Assembly (NCBI GenBank): GCA_035641315.1
Contig: DASQUK010000234.1
Span: 1-7,002 of the forward strand
Reading direction: 5' to 3'
DNA: 7,002 nucleotides
DNA from: DASQUK01 sp035641315
GTDB taxonomy: Bacteria > Actinomycetota > Acidimicrobiia > Acidimicrobiales > VFJN01
Position 1 is the first letter of the stretch, and every line of letters starts with the position of its first letter. The position numbers and the translations under genes are program-made. The notes under the pieces were generated by a model, which saw only the letters and a list, made by a program, of their open reading frames with translations, was not told where the DNA came from and made no database searches. Positions 1-5,368 of this stretch are shown one piece after another.

Positions 1-708
1 GGACGATAGGTGCACGGCGGCGGTCGCAGGAGCCGCGAGCGTGGCGACGACGTGGGCGCGTCCGTCGACCGCGACGTGCAGTGTCCGGAATATGGGGCCG
101 GTGAGTTCGATCGTGACCGTCGAGCCGTCCGGGGCGCCAGCGCGTTTGCCGACCAAATACCCAAGGGCCCGGACAATCTCGTCGATGGACGCCTCTGCGC
201 AGGACCCGTTTTGGTGGCCGGGATGCCCGGTGGCGTCGCGGATGTCTTGTTCGTGCATCCAGCAGTCGAAAACGCGGATCTCCATGAACCGTCGGTAGGT
301 GGCTGTACCGACGGGGGTCGCCGTCGGAGCGTCGAAGTCGGCGGGCTGCATGGCTCGAAGCGCTCGGCTGCGGCGATCGGTGATGTCCCGAAACCGGGCG
401 CGCAGCTGTGCGGGCGGGTCGTCGCGGAGCGCATAGGCCCAGCGTTCGTTGCTCGCGCCGATCTCATTGCGGACATGGAAGAGCTGAGCAGTCTCGACGG
501 GAACCTCAGGGACTGGTTCGCCAGCGAGGACCGATTCGGTCCCGATCAGATGCGCGACCACGTCGTGGACGCTCCAGCCGGGTAGCGCCGTGGCCATGGA
601 CCATTCGGGGTCGGCCAGGATGTCGAGGAGATCACTGATGGCGGCCCATTCCGCGACGAGGGTCTCGACGATCGGCTCGAGGTCGCCGGGTCGCGCGTCG
701 CGAGTCAC
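1..708 (-). CDS. Mycothiol-dependent maleylpyruvate isomerase-like (DinB-fold) protein, 3' end outside window
   Basis: Reading from a GTG at 708, the frame stays open for 236 codons to the left edge, so the C-terminus is missing. Residues 43-54 (PGWSVHDVVAHL) and 142-157 (MEIRVFDCWMHEQDIR) are the two hallmark segments of the TIGR03083/MDMPI N-terminal family, a DinB-like four-helix bundle. The likely metal triad is His53, Asp148 and His152; the characterised maleylpyruvate isomerase has His-Glu-His, so Asp replaces Glu here. Family members use, or are presumed to use, mycothiol as a thiol cofactor in the cytoplasm, which fits an actinobacterial host. A GGGGGA booster lies 6 nt before the GTG. 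The start is only 13 bp after the stop of the DsbA-like gene, so this is the last visible gene of the TetR-led operon. The family is certain enough; the substrate is unknown, and true maleylpyruvate isomerase activity is only one possibility. Confidence 0.88.
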   Translation of the reverse strand, partial: MTRDARPGDLEPIVETLVAEWAAISDLLDILADPEWSMATALPGWSVHDVVAHLIGTESVLAGEPVPEVPVETAQLFHVRNEIGASNERWAYALRDDPPAQLRARFRDITDRRSRALRAMQPADFDAPTATPVGTATYRRFMEIRVFDCWMHEQDIRDATGHPGHQNGSCAEASIDEIVRALGYLVGKRAGAPDGSTVTIELTGPIFRTLHVAVDGRAHVVATLAAPATAAVHLSS

Positions 709-721
709 GGGATTCCCCCGC

Positions 722-1306
722 TCATCGGGGGATGCGGGTGCGCTTGAACTCGTTACAGCGAGTCCATTCGAGCATGCCGAGTGCACGGTCGAGGTCATCG
801 ACGCGGCCGCGTTCCATCAACCGGATGAACACTGCTTCGTCGCCTTGGATGAAGGTAGGGACACCGAACACCGCCCAGCGCTCGACCGCCTCGGTGTGCT
901 CGACGGCCAGCGTCTTGGCTGGACGGCCGCTTGCCACCTCGTCGGCGACGTCGAAGGGGTCGACACCGATGCTCGCGACTGTTTCGTCGAGCAGGCCGGC
1001 GTCGAAAACCTTGCCGTGGTCATGGCGCTGCGCGAACGCGGCGACATGGAAATCTAAGAAATGCTCGGGGAAGGCGTCGCGCATCGCGATGCCATAGAGC
1101 AATGCGATCACTCCACTAGGCCGGTCCTCGGTGGGACGATCCCAGACCGGAACCTCACCCTCCTCAACGTGGACCTGGTTGAGCGAGAACGGCACGAACC
1201 GAACGTCGAGCTCCGCGCCGTCATGCAACGCGTGGACGACCGCTTCATGCGCGTTGCGGGCGAACGGGCACAGATAGTCGAACGTGACTGCGAACTCTTG
1301 GCTCAT
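722..1306 (-). CDS. DsbA-family thioredoxin-fold protein with a single active-site cysteine (CPFA)
   Basis: The protein has 194 aa, about the normal size for a DSBA-like (PF01323) protein. Strand beta1 leads into D10-Y-L-C-P-F-A-R17, the position of the CxxC site. Here Cys13 is kept but the second cysteine is Ala16. The cis-proline loop is present (VFGVPTF, Pro150), with an alpha-helical insertion between. No signal peptide is visible, so it is probably cytoplasmic. The family includes FrnE-like oxidoreductases, 2-hydroxychromene-2-carboxylate isomerase and kappa-class glutathione transferases. With one cysteine it cannot act as a classical dithiol oxidase. A monothiol isomerase, reductase or mycothiol-conjugating role is an inference, helped by the mycothiol-linked gene next door. 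ATG at 1306 follows a GGAGGA booster (1313-1318) with 6 nt spacing. It lies 45 bp downstream of the peroxiredoxin-like gene on the same strand. Confidence 0.88.
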   Translation of the reverse strand: MSQEFAVTFDYLCPFARNAHEAVVHALHDGAELDVRFVPFSLNQVHVEEGEVPVWDRPTEDRPSGVIALLYGIAMRDAFPEHFLDFHVAAFAQRHDHGKVFDAGLLDETVASIGVDPFDVADEVASGRPAKTLAVEHTEAVERWAVFGVPTFIQGDEAVFIRLMERGRVDDLDRALGMLEWTRCNEFKRTRIPR

Positions 1307-1351
1307 GGTCGTTCCTCCAACAAGATCGGGCGGATCGGCGTACTGAGGTCG

Positions 1352-1903
1352 TCAGCTCAGCGAGCGAAGAGCGGCCTCAATGTCAGCGGGATCCATGCGG
1401 GTGGTGTAGTCGGCTGACACGTGGCGGGCGACGATAAGCCCGCTGGGGTCGATGACGTAGGTTGCGGGGATGGGCAGGACCCAGCTGCGATCGGCGGTGT
1501 GGGTCGACAGGTCGTTGTGGAACACGTTCAGGTGCAGTTCCTTGACGTCGGCGGGAGCCGTGTAGTGAACGCGGTAGGCCCGGATGACCTCTTGGTGAAC
1601 GTCGCTGAGCACCTCGAAGGCGAGGCTGTGCTTCTCGGCGACGGACAGGCTGTGGTCCGCGGATTGGGGGCTGACGGCGATCACCGACGCGCCGTGGGAC
1701 GCGAAGCGGGGTAGCCAGGACTGCAGAGCCCGCAGCTCGATGTTGCAGAACGGGCACCACTCACCGCGGTAGAACGACAGCACGACTGGACCGCCGGTCA
1801 GGCGCTCGACCAGCCGGACCGGCTGATCGACAGCATTGGGCAGGGTGAAGTCGGGGGCCCGGTCTCCGATGGCCAGGCCGGGGGCGACGCCCGACGCGGT
1901 CAC
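1352..1903 (-). CDS. AhpC/TSA-type peroxiredoxin-like protein (CPFC), intact part of an apparently frameshifted gene
   Basis: From the GTG at 1903 the product is 183 aa. It starts the thioredoxin/redoxin fold at GDRAPDFTLP (13-22) and carries FYRGEWCPFCNIEL, with Cys50 and Cys53 forming a CxxC site. A conserved PATYVIDPSG strand follows near the C-terminus. This is the AhpC/TSA 'peroxiredoxin-like' group, expected to reduce peroxides or disulfides in the cytoplasm. The GTG has no convincing Shine-Dalgarno. The family normally has about 30 more N-terminal residues, and these are encoded just upstream in another frame (1904-2007). The reading frame upstream of 1903 continues as IAERLAAAAAE, without a start codon, before the GTG. 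I therefore think this is the body of a longer gene with one base missing near 1937-1946. It could still be translated: the TGA of the upstream frame overlaps this GTG (GTGA), which permits coupled re-initiation. The active site is intact. It is the second gene of the TetR-led operon. Confidence 0.8.
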   Translation of the reverse strand: MTASGVAPGLAIGDRAPDFTLPNAVDQPVRLVERLTGGPVVLSFYRGEWCPFCNIELRALQSWLPRFASHGASVIAVSPQSADHSLSVAEKHSLAFEVLSDVHQEVIRAYRVHYTAPADVKELHLNVFHNDLSTHTADRSWVLPIPATYVIDPSGLIVARHVSADYTTRMDPADIEAALRSLS

Positions 1904-2007
1904 CTCGGCGGCTGCCGCGGCGAGCCGTTCGGCGATCGGGGCGGGATGTGGCCGGCGAGCTCGCTGAGCTCGCGAATCAATGCTCCGGGAGGCGGCGATT
2001 CAGGCAT
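1904..2007 (-). pseudogene. Displaced 5' end of the peroxiredoxin-like gene (short ORF in another frame)
   Basis: An ATG at 2007 has an AAAGGA booster (2014-2019) with 6 nt spacing, and it overlaps the TetR stop (ATGCCTGA). It reads MPESPPPGALIRELSEL then AGHIPP and runs on to a TGA at 1900-1902, giving a 34-residue ORF. Its first 23 residues look like the N-terminal helix normally found before the redoxin core. The C-terminal gene's frame, extended upstream, reads IAERLAAAAAE from 1936. Between the last sensible codon here (1939-1941) and the first codon of that frame (1934-1936) there are two bases instead of three. Adding one base inside the G-rich run (GGGGCGGG, 1938-1945 on the plus strand) would fuse both parts into one protein of about 218 aa. 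A sequencing error in that run is as likely as a real mutation. Confidence 0.6.
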
Positions 2008-2596
2008 TGGGGGTCCTTTCCGCGACGGGTTCGAGGAGCCGCCGAGCCGCGCCCTGGGCCCGGCGGGCGACGTGGGCGCCGTGGCCCAGGTTGGTGCCGA
2101 CCATGGTCCCGTCGTAGAGCAGCACGAGTTGGTCGGCCAGCTCGGCCCGCTTGGCGGAGGGGACGTCGGCGAGCAGCTCGCCGAACAGATTGCGGACCTG
2201 GGCGCGGTGGGCGCGGATCTCGTCCGCCACCGGGCCCTCGCCGGCGGGGTACTCAGCGGCGGCGTTGATGAAGGGGCAGCCGCGGAACCCGGGAGCGGCG
2301 CAAGCCGAGCCCAGATGCGCGAACACCGCACCGACTCGCCGGGCCGGGGACCCGGCCTGTGCGAGGACTGGCTCGGCGACGTTTCGCCGCCATTGCTCGG
2401 CACGGCCGCGGAGGTAGGCGGCGACCAGGTCGTCCTTGGAGCGGAACTGTTGGTACAGCGTGGCCTTGGCCACGCCCGACTCAGCTGCCACCCGGTCGAC
2501 ACCCACCGCGTGGATGCCGTCCGCGTAGAACAACTGGGCGGCGGCGGTCAGGATCCGCTCACGGGCGCTTGGTCGCGCGGCCACGTCGATCGGCAT
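2000..2596 (-). CDS. TetR/AcrR-family transcriptional repressor (left module)
   Basis: The protein has 198 aa, typical for TetR regulators. The N-terminal DNA-binding domain spans roughly residues 10-56, with a helix-turn-helix of TetR type (VDRVAAESGVAKATLYQQF, about 33-51). The ligand/dimer domain includes FRGCPFINAAAEY (104-116), with Cys107; Cys99 is nearby. I chose the ATG at 2596: upstream sequence in this frame runs through the operators and is not TetR-like. No Shine-Dalgarno precedes it. The predicted -10 (TAAAAT, 2604-2609) puts the transcript start at about the ATG, so the mRNA is probably leaderless. It is divergent from the SDR at 2707 and heads the peroxiredoxin/DsbA-like/mycothiol-isomerase operon. 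One operator lies inside its own promoter, so autoregulation is expected. The ligand is unknown. Confidence 0.93.
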   Translation of the reverse strand: MPIDVAARPSARERILTAAAQLFYADGIHAVGVDRVAAESGVAKATLYQQFRSKDDLVAAYLRGRAEQWRRNVAEPVLAQAGSPARRVGAVFAHLGSACAAPGFRGCPFINAAAEYPAGEGPVADEIRAHRAQVRNLFGELLADVPSAKRAELADQLVLLYDGTMVGTNLGHGAHVARRAQGAARRLLEPVAERTPNA

Positions 2597-2603
2597 GACA
2601 CCG

Positions 2604-2632
2604 ATTTTAACAGACCGGTCTGTTGTGTGCAA
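2604..2632 (-). promoter_or_regulatory. Predicted sigma-70-type promoter of the left tetR operon
   Basis: On the minus strand a -35 TTGCAC (2627-2632) and a -10 TAAAAT (2604-2609) are separated by exactly 17 bp. The spacer (2610-2626) contains the first 14-bp operator. The expected start of transcription, about 7 bases past the -10, falls at or within a base or two of the TetR ATG at 2596. This gives a leaderless mRNA, common in actinobacteria. Confidence 0.7.
2609..2624. promoter_or_regulatory. TetR operator 1, perfect 16-bp palindrome
   Basis: AACAGACCGGTCTGTT is a perfect palindrome. Its 14-bp core ACAGACCGGTCTGT (2610-2623) recurs at 2633-2646. Size and symmetry fit a TetR dimer site. 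It occupies the spacer of the minus-strand promoter, where a bound repressor would exclude RNA polymerase. The assignment to the adjacent TetR is inferred from position. Confidence 0.85.
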
Positions 2633-2651
2633 ACAGACCGGTCTGTATAGT
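2623..2651 (+). promoter_or_regulatory. Predicted promoter of the SDR/ABM operon
   Basis: On the plus strand a -35 TTGTGT (2623-2628) and a -10 TATAGT (2646-2651) are separated by 17 bp (2629-2645). The second operator lies almost exactly in this spacer. The -35 box overlaps the -35 of the opposite promoter by two bases, so the two promoters are back to back. The predicted leader before the SDR ATG at 2707 is about 50 nt. Confidence 0.65.
2633..2646. promoter_or_regulatory. TetR operator 2, perfect 14-bp palindrome
   Basis: ACAGACCGGTCTGT is identical to the core of operator 1. The centres are 23 bp apart, just over two helical turns, so two dimers would lie on nearly the same DNA face. It covers the spacer of the plus-strand promoter and touches the first base of its -10. 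Confidence 0.85.
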
Positions 2652-2706
2652 CGAGAGAGGAACCCGCCTGCCGCGTGTGTCGCGGGGGGTTCGTGCGAGG
2701 TATGCG

Positions 2707-3465
2707 ATGACACAACTCGACGGTCGAGTGGCGGTGGTGACCGGTGCGGGGCGCGGCATCGGCCGGGCCACCGCCGTGCTGCTGGCGGCCACCGGCGTCG
2801 ACGTCGCGTGCGTGGCCCGCACCGCATCGGAGTTGGCGGCGGCCGCAGCCGAGGTGCGAGCCGCGGGTGCCCGGGCGCTCGAGATCGCCGTGGACCTCGG
2901 GGCAACCGGCGCCACCGACGTCATCACCGACCGCGTGCTAGCAGAACTCGGGCCCGTCGACATCTTGATCAACAACGCTGCCGTGGTCGAGCCGGCCGGG
3001 CCGACCGTCACCGCCGGCCCGGGGACGTGGGCTACGGCGTTCGCCGTGAACGTCGACGCACCCGTCCGTCTTGCCCTGGCGCTCCTGCCCTCGATGCTGG
3101 AGCGGCGTTGGGGCCGCATCGTGAACGTCTCCAGCGGAATCGTCGACCACCCCGGGGCCATGGTGGGACTCAACGCCTACGCCGCGACCAAGGCCGCGCT
3201 CGAAGCCCACACCCTCAACCTGGCGGCCGAGCTGGCCGGGAGCGGAGTCACAGCCAACGTCTACCGTCCGGGTTCGGTCGACACCGCCATGCAGGAGTGG
3301 TTCCGCAGCCAGCCACCCGACGAGATCGGTGCCGCCCTGCACCACCACTTCCAGTCCTCCTATGAACAGGGCGCGCTGATCACCGCGGAGCACTCCGCTC
3401 GATCGCTCGTCGCGCAGATCGGCAGCACAGCCACGGGCGAGATCTGGACCGTGACCGATGACTGA
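2707..3465 (+). CDS. Short-chain dehydrogenase/reductase (SDR) family oxidoreductase, left module
   Basis: The protein has 252 aa, the length of a classical SDR. The Rossmann cofactor motif TGAGRGIG is at 12-19, and NNAA (89-92) stands where NNAG is usual. The catalytic set is Ser143 (NVSSG), Tyr158 and Lys162 (YAATK), followed by the RPG motif (187-189). Ser-Tyr spacing is 15 rather than the common 13, a small insertion. It should be a cytoplasmic NAD(P)(H)-dependent alcohol/carbonyl oxidoreductase; the substrate cannot be predicted. I chose ATG 2707 because a GAGG booster (2697-2700) sits 6 nt upstream and MTQLDGRVAVVTG is a normal SDR start. Longer starts (a TTG at 2623) would lie inside the promoter. 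It is divergent from tetR and controlled by the operator at 2633-2646. The ABM-family gene follows after 36 bp. Confidence 0.93.
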   Translation: MTQLDGRVAVVTGAGRGIGRATAVLLAATGVDVACVARTASELAAAAAEVRAAGARALEIAVDLGATGATDVITDRVLAELGPVDILINNAAVVEPAGPTVTAGPGTWATAFAVNVDAPVRLALALLPSMLERRWGRIVNVSSGIVDHPGAMVGLNAYAATKAALEAHTLNLAAELAGSGVTANVYRPGSVDTAMQEWFRSQPPDEIGAALHHHFQSSYEQGALITAEHSARSLVAQIGSTATGEIWTVTDD

Positions 3466-3501
3466 GATGGACAGATACTCGCCTAGCGAACGGAGACCAG
3501 C

Positions 3502-3798
3502 ATGACCGTGAAATTGGGACTGCTCGCCCTGCTCGAGGCCAAGCCCGGCAAGGGCCCCGAGCTCGGCGCGTTCTTGGAAGCCGGTCGGACCCTCGCCGCA
3601 GCGGAGACGGACACCGTCACGTGGTACGCGTTCAAGATCAGCGACACCGAGTACGGCATCTTCGACTCGTTCGAGACCGACGACGCCCGCCGGGCCCACC
3701 TGACCGGCCAGATCCCCACGGCACTCGGTCAGGTAGCCCCCGACCTACTGGCCAAGGACCCCGACATCCGCACCGTCGACGTCATCGCCGTCAAATAG
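3502..3798 (+). CDS. Antibiotic biosynthesis monooxygenase (ABM) family protein, putative quinol-monooxygenase-like
   Basis: This small protein of 98 aa is a single dimeric alpha/beta-barrel ABM domain. Strand 1 is KLGLLALLEAKPGKG, a helix follows (ELGAFLEAG), then DTVTWYAFKISD and EYGIFDSFETDDARRAHLTG, the typical ABM core and its Arg/His-containing helix. Homologues of this size include cofactor-free quinol or polyketide oxygenases such as YgiN/ActVA-Orf6, but many members are uncharacterised. The ATG at 3502 has a CGGAG booster at 3491-3495. It lies 36 bp after the SDR on the same strand with no promoter or terminator between, so the two are co-transcribed. The pairing of a carbonyl/quinone-reducing-type enzyme with a quinol oxygenase-like protein suggests consecutive steps, but this is inference. 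Confidence 0.9.
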   Translation: MTVKLGLLALLEAKPGKGPELGAFLEAGRTLAAAETDTVTWYAFKISDTEYGIFDSFETDDARRAHLTGQIPTALGQVAPDLLAKDPDIRTVDVIAVK

Positions 3799-3936
3799 CC
3801 CGACCTGGGAGGCGGTCCTCATGAGGGAGGCATATCCCACCGGAGCGACCGGCCATACGGGATCGCGCTCGGCCGGCGTTACCCGGTCGGGCCGATGCAC
3901 TACCCGTACCTGGCCGCACGGCGTGGCTTGAGCGCA
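3799..3936. other. Convergent intergenic region with no strong terminator
   Basis: This 138-bp gap lies between the ends of two converging operons. It contains a 10-bp palindrome CCTCATGAGG (about 3817-3826), a long-range perfect 8-bp inverted repeat GCCCGACC (3798-3805)/GGTCGGGC (3885-3892) with a 79-nt loop, and two copies of self-complementary CCGGCC/GGCCGG (3849-3854, 3871-3876). None is followed by a T-tract. Termination from either side may be Rho-dependent. I cannot support a gene here. Confidence 0.4.
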
Positions 3937-4428
3937 TCACGCGCTGGTGCTGGGAGCATGGTCGCGCACGTATCGGATCAGACCAACGACATCCTCCGGC
4001 AGCAGGCGGCCGATGGCGCCACTCGAGTAGACGCTGACCACGACGCGGCCCGCGGGATCGAGGACGAATCCGGTCGACTGGAGGAACACGGGATTCTGGT
4101 TGGTGATTGCGCCGGTGGCCTCGGCCACGGCGCGGGCATCGGCGCTATGGCCCACAGGGAAGCGAAGTCCGTGCTTGGCGATCAGGGCACTTGTGGTCGG
4201 CTCGTCGTCGACGGAGAGGGCGACGACGGCGGCGCCGACTTCGGCAAGTCTCTGATGAGCCCGCTCGAAAGAGGCGAGCTGGGCGTTGCAGTAGGGACAC
4301 CAGGCGCCGCGGTAGAACAGGACCACTCCGAAGCGACTGCCGAGCGCATCGGGCAGCTCCAGTGCCGCGGCGCCCGGCGGGTTCAGGGTGAGGTCCGGGA
4401 ACTGGTCGCCCGGATGCAGCAGGTGCAT
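3937..4428 (-). CDS. AhpC/TSA-type peroxiredoxin-like protein (CPYC), right module
   Basis: The protein has 163 aa. The redoxin fold begins at GDQFPDLTL (7-15). FYRGAWCPYCNAQL carries Cys44 and Cys47 (CxxC) and closely resembles the FYRGEWCPFCNIEL site of the peroxiredoxin-like protein at 1352-1903. A cis-Pro-like segment and strand (TGFVLDPAGRVVVS) follow. It is expected to be a cytoplasmic thiol peroxidase or reductase recycled by thioredoxin- or mycothiol-type systems; the actual oxidant is unknown. No signal peptide is present. ATG 4428 follows GAGGAG (about 4439-4444) at 10 nt, a slightly long spacing. The gene lies 127 bp downstream of the second SDR on the same strand. The gap holds an inverted repeat, so it may be read through from the SDR promoter or have its own weak promoter. 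Confidence 0.92.
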   Translation of the reverse strand: MHLLHPGDQFPDLTLNPPGAAALELPDALGSRFGVVLFYRGAWCPYCNAQLASFERAHQRLAEVGAAVVALSVDDEPTTSALIAKHGLRFPVGHSADARAVAEATGAITNQNPVFLQSTGFVLDPAGRVVVSVYSSGAIGRLLPEDVVGLIRYVRDHAPSTSA

Positions 4429-4531
4429 GTCGTTGGGTCTCCTCGTCTCATGGGTTAGCTCGCCACCAGGACGTCGGGCGCTGGATGTTGACAGCCGATG
4501 CTGCTGACCGATTCGCGCCTGAGGTCTGTGG

Positions 4532-4559
4532 ATGATCGGCGCCGACAGCTACCGATCAT
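4532..4559. repeat. Inverted repeat at the end of the second SDR gene (possible attenuator, terminator or operator)
   Basis: ATGATCGG (4532-4539) and CCGATCAT (4552-4559) form a perfect 8-bp stem with a 12-nt loop. The stem overlaps the SDR stop codon (4556-4558). A perfect 12-bp palindrome GGCCGATCGGCC (4562-4573) sits immediately beside it, inside the SDR 3' end. On the minus strand no T-run follows, so it is not a classical intrinsic terminator. It may reduce read-through into the peroxiredoxin-like gene or be a protein-binding site. Confidence 0.4.
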
Positions 4560-5302
4560 GTGGCCGATCGGCCGCCATCAGCCGCGAGCGCGGCGCCGTG
4601 CACGAAGCTCGCCTCGTCGCTGACCAGAAAGACGATCCCCGAGGCGATCTCCTCCGGGCTCGCCGGACGTCCGGCGGGAGCTAGCGAGGCCAGCTGGTCG
4701 AGGGCCTCGCCCATACCCGCTGATCCTTCGGTGCGGGTGGGCCCCGGGCTGATGGCATTGACCCGGACGCCCTGGGGGCCGAACTCCGCGGCCCAAGCCT
4801 TCGTGAGAAGCCCCAGCGCCGCCTTGGTGGCACCGTAGAGGGCCATGCCGTCGGCGCCGAAGTCGGCCACCATCGTCGTGACGTTCACGATGGCGCCGGC
4901 GCCGCGCGTCGCCATGCCCGGTGCGAGCGCGGCGACGAGGAACCACGGCGCCTTTACGTTCAGGGCGTATGCGGCGTCGAAGGTGGCTTCCTCGGTGGAG
5001 GCGGTGGGTCCGAAGGGGAAGATGCCGGCGTTGTTGACGAGGATGTCCACCCGTCCGCCCAGGGCGTCAGTGGCTCGGGCGGCGAGGTCGGTGGCCGCCG
5101 TCGCGTCGATGAGGTCGGCGCCGACGAAGACGGCTGAGCCGCCGGCGGCCTGAATTGCCTCCACGACTTCATGTCCCCTGTCTTTGTCTCGACCGCTGAC
5201 CGCCACGGTGGCGCCGGCAGCGGCCAGGGCGACGGCGGTGGCTCGGCCGATGCCGCTGGTTGCGCCGGTTACCAGGGCGGTGTGGCCGTTGAGATCGGGC
5301 AT
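4556..5302 (-). CDS. Short-chain dehydrogenase/reductase (SDR) family oxidoreductase, right module, Thr at the catalytic Ser position
   Basis: The protein has 248 aa. TGATSGIG (12-19) is the cofactor motif; NNAG (90-93), Asn115, Tyr156 and Lys160 (YGATK) and SPGPTRT (185-191) are all classical SDR landmarks. The C-terminus AADGGRSAT is also typical of FabG-like SDRs. The residue 13 before Tyr, normally Ser in NVSS, is Thr143 here (NVTTM). It should act as a cytoplasmic NAD(P)(H)-linked reductase/dehydrogenase; the substrate is unknown. ATG 5302 has AAAGGA (5309-5314) with 6 nt spacing; a TTG 30 bases upstream has no such support. The gene is divergent from the second tetR with a 117-bp gap carrying paired palindromes, and is followed by the CPYC peroxiredoxin-like gene. 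Confidence 0.93.
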   Translation of the reverse strand: MPDLNGHTALVTGATSGIGRATAVALAAAGATVAVSGRDKDRGHEVVEAIQAAGGSAVFVGADLIDATAATDLAARATDALGGRVDILVNNAGIFPFGPTASTEEATFDAAYALNVKAPWFLVAALAPGMATRGAGAIVNVTTMVADFGADGMALYGATKAALGLLTKAWAAEFGPQGVRVNAISPGPTRTEGSAGMGEALDQLASLAPAGRPASPEEIASGIVFLVSDEASFVHGAALAADGGRSAT

Positions 5303-5339
5303 GTCTTGTCCTTTCCGGCTGGCCGAGGCCAAACCTGCG

Positions 5340-5368
5340 AATAGAGAGACTGTCAGTCTCGATTACAG
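5340..5368 (-). promoter_or_regulatory. Predicted promoter of the second SDR operon
   Basis: On the minus strand a -35-like CTGTAA (5363-5368) and a -10-like TCTATT (5340-5345) are separated by 17 bp (5346-5362), and that spacer contains the palindrome at 5346-5360. The boxes match consensus only moderately. The predicted leader is about 30 nt and includes the AAAGGA booster of the SDR. Confidence 0.45.
5345..5361. promoter_or_regulatory. Putative operator 1 of the second TetR
   Basis: GAGACTGTCAGTCTC (5346-5360) has perfect 7-bp arms around a central T. With flanks it matches the copy at 5372-5388 in 15 of 17 positions. It lies between the divergent SDR and tetR genes, the usual place for a TetR site. 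Confidence 0.7.

Noticed and set aside
10..585. Long plus-strand open frame opposite the mycothiol-dependent isomerase-like gene
   Set aside because: Its translation has no family features and no ribosome binding site; the minus-strand frame has clear MDMPI motifs.
1935..1950. Programmed -1 ribosomal frameshift to join the two peroxiredoxin frames
   Set aside because: The CCGCCCCGA context gives poor re-pairing after slippage and I see no canonical heptamer; a missing base is simpler.
1900..2502. Minus-strand frame running through the TetR gene and ending with the MPES segment, as one 200-aa protein
   Set aside because: The part inside tetR is a Pro/Ser/Arg-rich shadow. Only the last 34 codons, from ATG 2007, make sense.
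2623..2706. N-terminal extension of the left SDR from a TTG at 2623
   Set aside because: It would translate the operator and the -10 box; ATG 2707 has a booster and a normal SDR N-terminus.
3821..3931. 36-codon plus-strand ORF with a GGAGG about 8 nt upstream
   Set aside because: It is Arg/Thr/Gly-rich, has no recognised domain and ordinary third-position composition; kept only as a weak possibility in the convergent gap.
3895..4458. Plus-strand 187-aa frame opposite the CPYC peroxiredoxin-like gene
   Set aside because: It is a mirror of a clear redoxin gene and has no domain of its own.
5303..5332. Ten-residue extension of the right SDR from a TTG
   Set aside because: The AAAGGA booster sits 6 nt before ATG 5302, and the predicted transcript start leaves almost no room for the longer form.
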